DNA of 5,040 nucleotides from Rhodoferax sp. (lineage in GTDB: Bacteria; Pseudomonadota; Gammaproteobacteria; Burkholderiales; Burkholderiaceae_C). Of this stretch, positions 1-5,040 are shown piece by piece. Made by a program: the position numbers and the translations under genes. The notes beneath the pieces are model-generated. The model was not told where the DNA came from. It made no database searches and saw nothing but the letters and a program-made list of their open reading frames with translations. The stretch's first letter is position 1; each line of letters starts with the position of its first letter. The DNA is taken from assembly GCA_030683195.1 (NCBI GenBank), contig JAUXQA010000111.1:1-5040 (forward strand). The letters run 5' to 3'.

Positions 1-369
1 GTGGGCGACTGGGTTATTCTGGGCGGTTTCACGGTGGTTCACCAGTTCGTGAAAATCGGCGCACATAGCATGACTGCGATGTGCACGCTCTTGTTTGCCG
101 ACTTGCCACCCTACGTGATGTGCCAGGGACAACCTGCGCAGGCGCGTTCCATGAACTATGAGGGTCTGCGCCGGCGTGGTTTTTCTCCAGATCGCATTGC
201 GGCCGTGAAAGCCATGCACCGAGCTCTGTACCGAGATGAGTTGACTCTCCAGGCTGCGCGTGAACGCATCGGGCAGTTGATTGAAAAGCACCCTGAATCC
301 TCATTGGATATTGAGATGATGCTTTCGTTTTTGGAACATTCTTCCCCGCAGCGCGGAATCGTGCGTTGA
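1..369 (+). CDS. lpxA: LpxA, UDP-N-acetylglucosamine O-acyltransferase (3' part; 5' end outside window)
   Basis: LpxA is the cytoplasmic enzyme that moves an R-3-hydroxyacyl chain from acyl carrier protein to the 3-OH of UDP-GlcNAc, the first step of lipid A synthesis. Only the last 122 residues are present. They align with E. coli LpxA from about residue 147, so the GTG at base 1 is an internal valine and not a start. The fragment covers the last turns of the left-handed beta-helix and the C-terminal helical domain. VHQF carries His14, matching E. coli His160. GLRRRGF at 55-61 holds the basic pair matching Arg204/Arg205. Met27 stands where E. coli has Gly173, and Pro45 where E. coli has His191. 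As far as I recall, Met at this position is what Pseudomonas aeruginosa LpxA has, and it favours C10 over C14 chains. The catalytic His125 region lies upstream and cannot be seen. The TGA stop overlaps the lpxB start. Confidence 0.95.
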   Translation: MGDWVILGGFTVVHQFVKIGAHSMTAMCTLLFADLPPYVMCQGQPAQARSMNYEGLRRRGFSPDRIAAVKAMHRALYRDELTLQAARERIGQLIEKHPESSLDIEMMLSFLEHSSPQRGIVR

Positions 370-1535
370 ATTCTTCGACTGACGGCTCGCTCAAGGTTGC
401 GATGGTGGCGGGCGAAGCGTCAGGGGACTTGCTCGCAGGCTTGTTACTTGATGGCCTGGTGGCGCGATGGCCGGATCTGCGGTCAGTCGGGATCGGTGGC
501 CCTCAAATGCGTTCACGCGGCTTCGAGGCGTGGTGGCCGCACCATAAACTGTCGGTTCACGGCTATGGCTGGGAGGTCTTGCGCAGATACCGTGAAATAG
601 TCGGCATTCGGACACAACTCAAGCAAAGGCTGTTGCAGCAACCGCCAGATGTTTTCATCGGTGTGGATGCACCGGATTTCAATCTTGACCTTGAGGCGTC
701 TCTCAAGTCTCGGGGTATCAAGACTATTCACTTTGTCTCGCCTTCAATCTGGGCCTGGCGCCCTGAACGGGTTGAGAAAATCCGCCGCAGTGTGGACCAT
801 GTGCTATGCATATTTCCGTTTGAGCCCGAGTTGTTGTCACGGCACGGCATTCAGTCAACCTATGTGGGCCATCCGCTGGCCAATATCATTCCCTTGACTC
901 CAGATCGCTCGGGTGCCCGAAGAGCGTTGGGCCTGGGTGAAGACGATGAAGTGGTAGCCCTGTTGCCGGGCAGCCGAAAGTCTGAAATTCAGCATCTCGC
1001 ACTTCGGTTCTTTCAAGCTGCAGTGCTGATGCAAAAAGCCCGTCCCTCCCTTCAGTTCATTGTGCCGGCCGTGCCCGTCTTGAAAGCCATGATTGAGGCG
1101 GCTGCAAAAGCTGCCGGCCTGGTGAACCGGTTGCGTATTGTGGAGGGGCAGTCCCACAACATTCTGGCCGCCTGCGATGTGACTTTGATCGCCAGCGGTA
1201 CGGCGACACTGGAGGCCGCCTTGTTCAAGCGGCCCATGGTCATTGCCTACCACATGAGTTGGCTGTCTTGGCAAATCATGCGCCGAAAACAGTTGCAGCC
1301 CTGGGTGGGGTTGCCAAATATCCTTTGCCGTGATTTCGTTGTGCCTGAGTTGCTGCAAGACGCCGCAACGCCCCAAGCTTTGGCCAACGAGGTGCTGCGA
1401 TGGCTTGATGCCAAGGATGTGGCACCTGAGAAAATAGTGGCCTTACAACAAACATTCGCCGCACTGCACACGCTGTTGCAACGCGACACTCCCCGAATTG
1501 CCGCCCATGCGATCCAGCAAGTACTCCAAGGCTGA
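366..1535 (+). CDS. lpxB: LpxB, lipid-A-disaccharide synthase
   Basis: LpxB is a GT19-family glycosyltransferase acting at the inner face of the inner membrane. It joins UDP-2,3-diacylglucosamine and lipid X to give the lipid A disaccharide 1-phosphate. The product is 389 aa, close to the 382 aa of E. coli LpxB. Visible family motifs are GEASGD (16-21) in the first Rossmann strand-loop, GVDAPDFN (99-106) including the conserved Asp101, HFVSPSIWAWR (122-132), LLPGSR (199-204), ASGTATLE (276-283) and GLPN (315-318). The start is TTG, overlapping the lpxA stop by 4 bases (TTGA), with only a weak GGA at 355-357 as ribosome site. The next in-frame ATG, at 402, would remove the first beta strand, so TTG is preferred. 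Translation is probably coupled to lpxA. The gene looks intact. Confidence 0.96.
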   Translation: MNSSTDGSLKVAMVAGEASGDLLAGLLLDGLVARWPDLRSVGIGGPQMRSRGFEAWWPHHKLSVHGYGWEVLRRYREIVGIRTQLKQRLLQQPPDVFIGVDAPDFNLDLEASLKSRGIKTIHFVSPSIWAWRPERVEKIRRSVDHVLCIFPFEPELLSRHGIQSTYVGHPLANIIPLTPDRSGARRALGLGEDDEVVALLPGSRKSEIQHLALRFFQAAVLMQKARPSLQFIVPAVPVLKAMIEAAAKAAGLVNRLRIVEGQSHNILAACDVTLIASGTATLEAALFKRPMVIAYHMSWLSWQIMRRKQLQPWVGLPNILCRDFVVPELLQDAATPQALANEVLRWLDAKDVAPEKIVALQQTFAALHTLLQRDTPRIAAHAIQQVLQG

Positions 1536-1560
1536 ACAAGCCGCCCTGACTAAAACCGCC

Positions 1561-2166
1561 ATGCAACAAGCGGCTCTGCGCTGGGACATTCCCGGTCTGG
1601 TTGCTGGCGTGGATGAGGCTGGTCGCGGCCCCCTCGCCGGTCCTGTCGTCGCCGCTGCCGTGATTCTGGATGATTTGCATCCAATCAAAGGATTGGCTGA
1701 TTCCAAGAAGTTGACGGCTTCGCGCCGCGACGCCTTGTTTGATGAAATTCGCGCCAAAGCCTTGTGCTGTTCCATTGCCATGGCCAGCGTGGAGGAAATC
1801 GACCAACTCAATATTTTGCAAGCTACCCTGCTCGCGATGCGCCGGGCGGTAGAGGGCTTGCGGCTCAAGCCTATCCGGGTACTGGTCGATGGCAACTGCC
1901 TCCCGGTGTTGCGAATTCAGGCCGAGGCCATCGTCAAAGGCGATTCACTGGTACCCGCCATCTCGGCAGCGTCCATACTGGCCAAAGTCCACCGTGACCG
2001 CTTATGTGCCGATATGGATCAGCAATATCCGCATTATGGCTTTGCCCGACACAAGGGCTACGGTACTGCCGTGCATCTCGCCGCGCTGCAGGAGCATGGT
2101 GCCTGTGAACAACACCGCAAGTCATTTCGGCCGGTCACCGATGTCTTGAATAAGGCAATGCCATGA
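1561..2166 (+). CDS. rnhB: Ribonuclease HII
   Basis: RNase HII cuts RNA in RNA/DNA hybrids and nicks 5' of single ribonucleotides left in DNA, using two metal ions. From the ATG at 1561 the product is 201 aa (E. coli 198). VDEAGRG carries Asp18 and Glu19, VLVDGN carries Asp110, and KGDS carries Asp128. These match E. coli Asp16, Glu17, Asp108 and Asp126 with a constant offset of two. That register is why this start is preferred, although no good Shine-Dalgarno sequence precedes it. Longer alternatives in the same frame are TTG 1498 (222 aa) and ATG 1507 (219 aa). Both overlap the end of lpxB (1535) and add a non-conserved tail; a gene finder could pick either. SAASILAKVHRD and HYGFARHKGYGT are further family signatures. 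The lpxA-lpxB-rnhB order is shared with enterobacteria. The identity is secure; only the start is uncertain. Confidence 0.95.
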   Translation: MQQAALRWDIPGLVAGVDEAGRGPLAGPVVAAAVILDDLHPIKGLADSKKLTASRRDALFDEIRAKALCCSIAMASVEEIDQLNILQATLLAMRRAVEGLRLKPIRVLVDGNCLPVLRIQAEAIVKGDSLVPAISAASILAKVHRDRLCADMDQQYPHYGFARHKGYGTAVHLAALQEHGACEQHRKSFRPVTDVLNKAMP

Positions 2167-2957
2167 GCTCTTCAAACTACCAGGAGGTCACATCCCGTGA
2201 CAACGCGTTTCTCAAGGATCTGAGGCGGCTTTCTGCGGAAAGCACGGCGTACCGAAAGCAAGGGCGGTTTTGGGTGGAAGGAGATCACCTGTGCCGTGCA
2301 GCCTTGGCTCGGGGCAAAAAACCTGCTCTGGGTGTATTTAAAGCATCTTTTTGGCCTCTAGCCGGCGAACAGTATGCTCAAGCAGCTACAAAAAACATAG
2401 TAATCAAGGACGCACTATTTGACGAGATCAGCGGCTTGGAGTCGCCAGCCAGCATGGGTTTTGTCTTTGATTTACCTCCAGCACTTGCTTTGGAGCCCCG
2501 CATGCCATCTGTCATCCTGGATCGTGTTCAAGATGCGGGCAATGTCGGCTCTATTTTGCGCAGTGCCTCTGCGTTTGGTTTCAAGCAAATTATTGCCCTC
2601 AAAGGTACCGCCGCGCTGTGGAGTCCGAAAGTCTTGCGTGCAGGGATGGGTGCCCATTGGGGCCTGCACCTGATTGAGGGTGCCCAGCTGGACGATTTGG
2701 CCACGCTGAATGTACCGATTGTGGTCACCAGTTCTCACCACGGAGTCAGTCTGAACTACGGCAGCGACTATGCTGGATTACCCAACCCTTGTGCTTGGGC
2801 TTTGGGTCACGAAGGGCAGGGCGTCCGTCCCGAGCTTGAAGCTTTGGCACAGTGGCAGGTTCGCATCGATCAGCCCGGCGGGGAGGAGTCCCTGAATGTT
2901 GCCGCTGCGGCTGCCATTTGTCTTCATGCCAGTTCGGTCAAAACGCGGCCGCTATAA
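2163..2957 (+). CDS. TrmH/SpoU-family RNA 2'-O-methyltransferase
   Basis: This is a SpoU-class (SPOUT, trefoil-knot) methyltransferase that would use S-adenosylmethionine to methylate a ribose 2'-OH in rRNA or tRNA. The 264 aa hold an N-terminal substrate-binding part with SRDNAFLKDLRRL (11-23) and a GRFWVEGDHL stretch (34-43), as in TsnR/MRM3-like members. The catalytic domain has all three SpoU motifs: motif 1, ILDRVQDAGNVGSILRSA (118-135), with Asn127 and the likely catalytic Arg133; motif 2, ALGHEGQGV (213-221), with Glu217; and motif 3, EESLNVAAAAAI (241-252). The exact RNA target cannot be told from sequence; rlmB-like naming would be a guess. The ATG overlaps the rnhB stop by 4 bases (ATGA), and TAAGG at 2151-2155 is a fair ribosome site 7 bases upstream. 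The TAA stop lies inside a TATAAT box that may serve carAB. Confidence 0.92.
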   Translation: MSSSNYQEVTSRDNAFLKDLRRLSAESTAYRKQGRFWVEGDHLCRAALARGKKPALGVFKASFWPLAGEQYAQAATKNIVIKDALFDEISGLESPASMGFVFDLPPALALEPRMPSVILDRVQDAGNVGSILRSASAFGFKQIIALKGTAALWSPKVLRAGMGAHWGLHLIEGAQLDDLATLNVPIVVTSSHHGVSLNYGSDYAGLPNPCAWALGHEGQGVRPELEALAQWQVRIDQPGGEESLNVAAAAAICLHASSVKTRPL

Positions 2958-2958
2958 T
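2953..2958 (+). promoter_or_regulatory. Candidate sigma-70 -10 box for carAB
   Basis: A perfect TATAAT occurs at the only gap between genes in the window, 124 bases before the carA start, which is where a promoter for carAB is expected. The TAA stop of the methyltransferase gene sits inside it. No good -35 hexamer is seen at 15-19 base spacing; the 17-base position reads CAGTTC. The promoter may therefore be weak or activator-dependent, or the match may be fortuitous. Transcription would begin around 2964-2966, within a GGGCGCTT stretch. Confidence 0.5.
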
Positions 2959-3081
2959 AGGGCGCTTCACCGCATCCCGTACGCCTAGCGCAACCCCAAG
3001 CCAATTCCCTGTCAATAGCCAGCCAAGAGTTGTCTCTTGGGTGCGGCTGGGCGTACCCGAAAACCCCTTCCGGAGAACCCA
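2959..3081 (+). promoter_or_regulatory. carA leader with competing RNA hairpins
   Basis: This non-coding stretch would form the 5' leader of the carAB mRNA. A long imperfect stem is visible: 2979-2989 pairs with 3046-3056 (11 pairs, one G-U), 2990-2992 with 3042-3044, and 2995-3000 with 3036-3041. G3045 and A2993-C2994 are left as bulges, giving 20 pairs in all. Within it, CCAAGAG (3023-3029) and CTCTTGG (3034-3040) form a perfect 7-base-pair hairpin with a TTGT loop. The two folds both need 3036-3040, so they cannot coexist completely, although the outer base of the long stem can persist with the local hairpin. No U-tract follows, so this is not a standard intrinsic terminator. No ATG-started leader peptide is present. 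A regulatory role is inferred from structure and position only. Confidence 0.5.
3072..3076 (+). promoter_or_regulatory. Shine-Dalgarno site deciding the carA start
   Basis: GGAGA lies 5 bases before the GTG at 3082. It is the strongest ribosome-binding match in the region, and it rules in GTG 3082 over the upstream in-frame TTG at 3037, which lies inside the leader hairpin. It lies about 15 bases beyond the 3' end of the long leader stem, and no clear leader segment is complementary to it. Confidence 0.8.
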
Positions 3082-4275
3082 GTGCTTTTGTCTTTACAGG
3101 GATCATTTCCCCCCGCCATATTGGCGCTCGCAGACGGCACGGTGTTTGTTGGAAATTCCATTGGAGCCCCCGGCTCTACTGTCGGAGAGGTGGTGTTCAA
3201 CACTGCCATGTCCGGCTACCAGGAAATCCTGACAGACCCGAGCTACTGCCAGCAAATCGTCACACTCACCTATCCCCACATTGGCAACTACGGCGTGAAT
3301 GCCGAAGATGTCGAGGCAGCCCGTGTGCATGCCGCTGGACTGATCATCAAGGATCTTCCCTTGGTGATGTCCAATTTCCGCGCCGACATGACCTTGTCGC
3401 AGTACCTGACGCAAGAGAATACGGTAGCGATTTCCAATATCGACACCCGCCAGCTCACACGTCATTTGCGCACACATGGCGCGCAGAGTGGCTGCATTCT
3501 CGCTTTGGCAGTGGGTGAGTCGGTCACGCAGTCGGCGGTTGATCAAGCCGTGGCGTTAGCCAAAGGCGCGCCCGCCATGGCTGGTGCAGATCTTGCCAAA
3601 GTGGTGTCGACCCAGGCCGTCTATGAGTGGACTCAGACCGAATGGCAGTTGGCTCATCCCGCGCTTGATGGCAAGCCAGGCTACGGTGAGCAAACTGAAC
3701 CGAAGTTTCACGTTGTGGCCTATGACTTTGGTGTCAAGTTCAACATTTTGCGCATGTTGGCTGAGCGTGGTTGCCGCATTACCGTGGTGCCAGCACAGAC
3801 GCCTGCAGCTGATGTCCTCAAGTATCAGCCTGATGGTGTGTTCCTGAGCAACGGCCCGGGGGATCCCCAGCCTTGTGATTACGCTATTGCGGCTGCGGCC
3901 GAGTTGATCGAGACAGGCATTCCAACTTTTGGTATTTGCCTGGGTCATCAAATCATGGCGTTGGCAAGCGGCGCCAAGACCTTCAAAATGAAGTTTGGCC
4001 ACCATGGTGCAAACCATCCGGTCAAAGACCTCGACAGTGGCCGCGTCAGCATCACCAGCCAGAACCACGGCTTTGCCGTGGACGAACAAGCACTGCCTGC
4101 CAACTTGCGTGCAACTCACGTCAGTTTGTTTGACGGCACCTTGCAAGGCCTCGCTCGCACAGACAAGCCTGCGTTCTGTTTCCAGGGGCACCCCGAGGCA
4201 TCGCCCGGACCGCACGATATCGCCTACCTGTTTGACCGCTTCACCGCGTTGATGGAGACCCGCAAAAATGCCTAA
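3082..4275 (+). CDS. carA: Carbamoyl phosphate synthetase small (glutaminase) subunit
   Basis: CarA hydrolyses glutamine and channels ammonia to CarB for synthesis of carbamoyl phosphate, the shared precursor of pyrimidines and arginine. From GTG 3082 the product is 397 aa (E. coli 382). It begins VLLSLQGS, and family similarity picks up at LALADGTVF. The N-terminal CarA domain contains VGEVVFNTAMSGYQEILTDP, very close to E. coli, and SNIDTRQLTRHLR. The C-terminal class I glutamine amidotransferase domain has FLSNGPGDP (254-262), FGICLGHQ (283-290) with nucleophile Cys286, and GHPEASPGPHD with His370 and Glu372, completing the catalytic triad. A GGAGA ribosome site supports the start. The ORF can be extended upstream to TTG 3037, but that adds a non-conserved tail read through the leader hairpin. 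The gene overlaps carB by 8 bases, as expected for a 1:1 complex made from one mRNA. Confidence 0.97.
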   Translation: MLLSLQGSFPPAILALADGTVFVGNSIGAPGSTVGEVVFNTAMSGYQEILTDPSYCQQIVTLTYPHIGNYGVNAEDVEAARVHAAGLIIKDLPLVMSNFRADMTLSQYLTQENTVAISNIDTRQLTRHLRTHGAQSGCILALAVGESVTQSAVDQAVALAKGAPAMAGADLAKVVSTQAVYEWTQTEWQLAHPALDGKPGYGEQTEPKFHVVAYDFGVKFNILRMLAERGCRITVVPAQTPAADVLKYQPDGVFLSNGPGDPQPCDYAIAAAAELIETGIPTFGICLGHQIMALASGAKTFKMKFGHHGANHPVKDLDSGRVSITSQNHGFAVDEQALPANLRATHVSLFDGTLQGLARTDKPAFCFQGHPEASPGPHDIAYLFDRFTALMETRKNA

Positions 4276-5040
4276 GCGCACCGACCTTAAATCCATCCTC
4301 ATCATTGGCGCCGGCCCGATCATCATCGGCCAGGCTTGCGAGTTCGACTATTCGGGCGTTCAGGCCTGCAATGCTTTGCGCGAAGAGGGCTACAAAGTCA
4401 TCCTGATCAACAGCAACCCCGCCACGATCATGACCGACCCAGCCACGGCTGACGTGACCTACATTGAGCCTATCACTTGGCAAACGGTTGAGAAAATCAT
4501 TGTCAAAGAGCGCCCGGATGCGATTCTGCCCACCATGGGTGGCCAGACCGCACTGAACTGTGCCCTGGATTTATGGCACCACGGGGTGCTGGAAAAATAC
4601 AACGTCGAGTTGATCGGAGCCACCCCGGAAGCCATTGACAAGGCCGAGGACCGTCTGAAGTTCAAAGACGCCATGACCAAGATTGGTTTGGGCTCGGCCC
4701 GCTCGGGCATTGCGCACTCGATGGATGAAGCCTGGACGGTCCAAAAGACCCTGGGTTTCCCGACCGTCATTCGCCCCAGCTTCACGCTGGGTGGCACGGG
4801 AGGCGGTATTGCCTACAACTCCGAAGAGTTCGAGGTTATCTGCAAGCGCGGCCTGGAGGCGTCCCCGACCAACGAGTTGTTGATTGAAGAGTCGCTGCTC
4901 GGGTGGAAAGAGTACGAGATGGAAGTGGTTCGCGACAAGGCGGACAACTGCATCATCGTCTGCTCCATTGAGAACCAGGACCCCATGGGCGTGCATACCG
5001 GTGACTCGATCACGGTGGCCCCTGCACAAACGCTGACCGA
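4268..5040 (+). CDS. carB: Carbamoyl phosphate synthetase large subunit (5' part; runs off window)
   Basis: CarB is the synthetase subunit that makes carbamoyl phosphate from bicarbonate, ammonia from CarA, and two ATP. Only the first 257 codons are present, of about 1070 in the family, and the frame is open at the window end. This part covers the N-terminal pre-ATP-grasp domain and most of the first ATP-grasp (carboxyphosphate) domain. It begins MPKRTDLKSILIIGAGPIII, nearly identical to E. coli. Residues in E. coli register include Arg129 in AEDR, Arg169 in VIRPSF, the glycine-rich loop LGGTGGG (174-180), Glu215 in GWKEYE and His243 in GVHTGDSITVAPAQ. The ATG overlaps the carA stop by 8 bases, and GGAG at 4254-4257 is its likely ribosome site, 10 bases upstream. 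Coupled translation with carA is likely. No defect is seen in the visible portion. Confidence 0.97.
   Translation, partial: MPKRTDLKSILIIGAGPIIIGQACEFDYSGVQACNALREEGYKVILINSNPATIMTDPATADVTYIEPITWQTVEKIIVKERPDAILPTMGGQTALNCALDLWHHGVLEKYNVELIGATPEAIDKAEDRLKFKDAMTKIGLGSARSGIAHSMDEAWTVQKTLGFPTVIRPSFTLGGTGGGIAYNSEEFEVICKRGLEASPTNELLIEESLLGWKEYEMEVVRDKADNCIIVCSIENQDPMGVHTGDSITVAPAQTLT

Noticed and set aside
1..3. GTG at base 1 as a real gene start
   Set aside because: The translation aligns with the interior of LpxA from about residue 147. It is an internal valine at the window edge.
855..1376. Minus-strand open frames opposite lpxB, including 1276-1821
   Set aside because: They are antisense shadows of strongly conserved LpxB and RNase HII sequence, without recognisable protein features.
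2979..3056. Intrinsic terminator of the upstream operon
   Set aside because: The stem is strong, but the sequence after it is CCCGAAAACCCC with no run of T, and it lies within the likely carA leader.
3037..3081. Longer carA form starting at TTG 3037 (412 aa)
   Set aside because: The extra 15 codons are read through the 3' arm of the leader hairpin, are not family-like, and have no ribosome site. GTG 3082 has GGAGA at good spacing and fits the usual CarA N-terminus.
2959..3081. Leader peptide of an attenuation system
   Set aside because: No ATG-started short frame with a ribosome site or runs of regulatory codons is present. Possible GTG/TTG starts lack support.
2852..3232. Plus-strand open frame crossing the methyltransferase end, the leader and the carA start
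   Set aside because: It overlaps two well-supported genes in another frame, and its product shows no family similarity.
3556..4326. Long minus-strand open frame (256 aa) opposite carA
   Set aside because: It lies wholly opposite the carA/carB coding strand, shows no recognisable domain, and is best explained as a codon-bias shadow.
1..5040. Mobile element, CRISPR array, defence system or horizontally acquired island
   Set aside because: No transposase or integrase, repeated spacers, terminal inverted repeats, tRNA or change in base composition is visible. All genes are core metabolic genes in a familiar order.

Overview
This window looks like ordinary chromosomal housekeeping DNA from a betaproteobacterium, most likely of the order Burkholderiales and near the Comamonadaceae. 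That placement is an inference from gene order (lpxA-lpxB-rnhB-methyltransferase-carA-carB) and from remembered protein similarity. It was not checked by a search. All genes lie on the + strand, are tightly packed, and show similar base composition by eye. I see no mobile element, CRISPR array, tRNA, rRNA or sign of recent transfer.

Region 1 (1-2957) is the end of an envelope and nucleic-acid operon. It holds the 3' part of lpxA (first step of lipid A synthesis), complete lpxB (lipid A disaccharide synthase), complete rnhB (RNase HII) and a complete SpoU/TrmH-family RNA 2'-O-methyltransferase. lpxA/lpxB and rnhB/methyltransferase each overlap by 4 bases (TTGA and ATGA), which suggests translational coupling. 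The lpxA fragment carries a Met where E. coli LpxA has Gly173, so a short (C10-type) hydroxyacyl chain is predicted.

Region 2 (2953-3081) is the only real intergenic stretch. It begins with a perfect TATAAT that contains the methyltransferase stop codon. A leader of about 120 bases follows, with a long imperfect inverted repeat (2979-3000 with 3036-3056) and a competing perfect local hairpin (3023-3029 with 3034-3040). This is the most interesting non-coding signal here: a candidate cis-regulatory RNA for the pyrimidine/arginine operon downstream.

Region 3 (3082-5040) is carAB. carA (glutaminase subunit of carbamoyl phosphate synthetase) is complete, starting at a GTG behind a clear Shine-Dalgarno sequence. 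carB (ATP-grasp synthetase subunit) overlaps it by 8 bases and runs off the window after about 257 codons. Together they make carbamoyl phosphate for pyrimidine and arginine synthesis.

The coding content is conventional. I did not find a convincing new multi-gene system. The carA leader structure and the predicted LpxA acyl-chain specificity are the points that merit checking.
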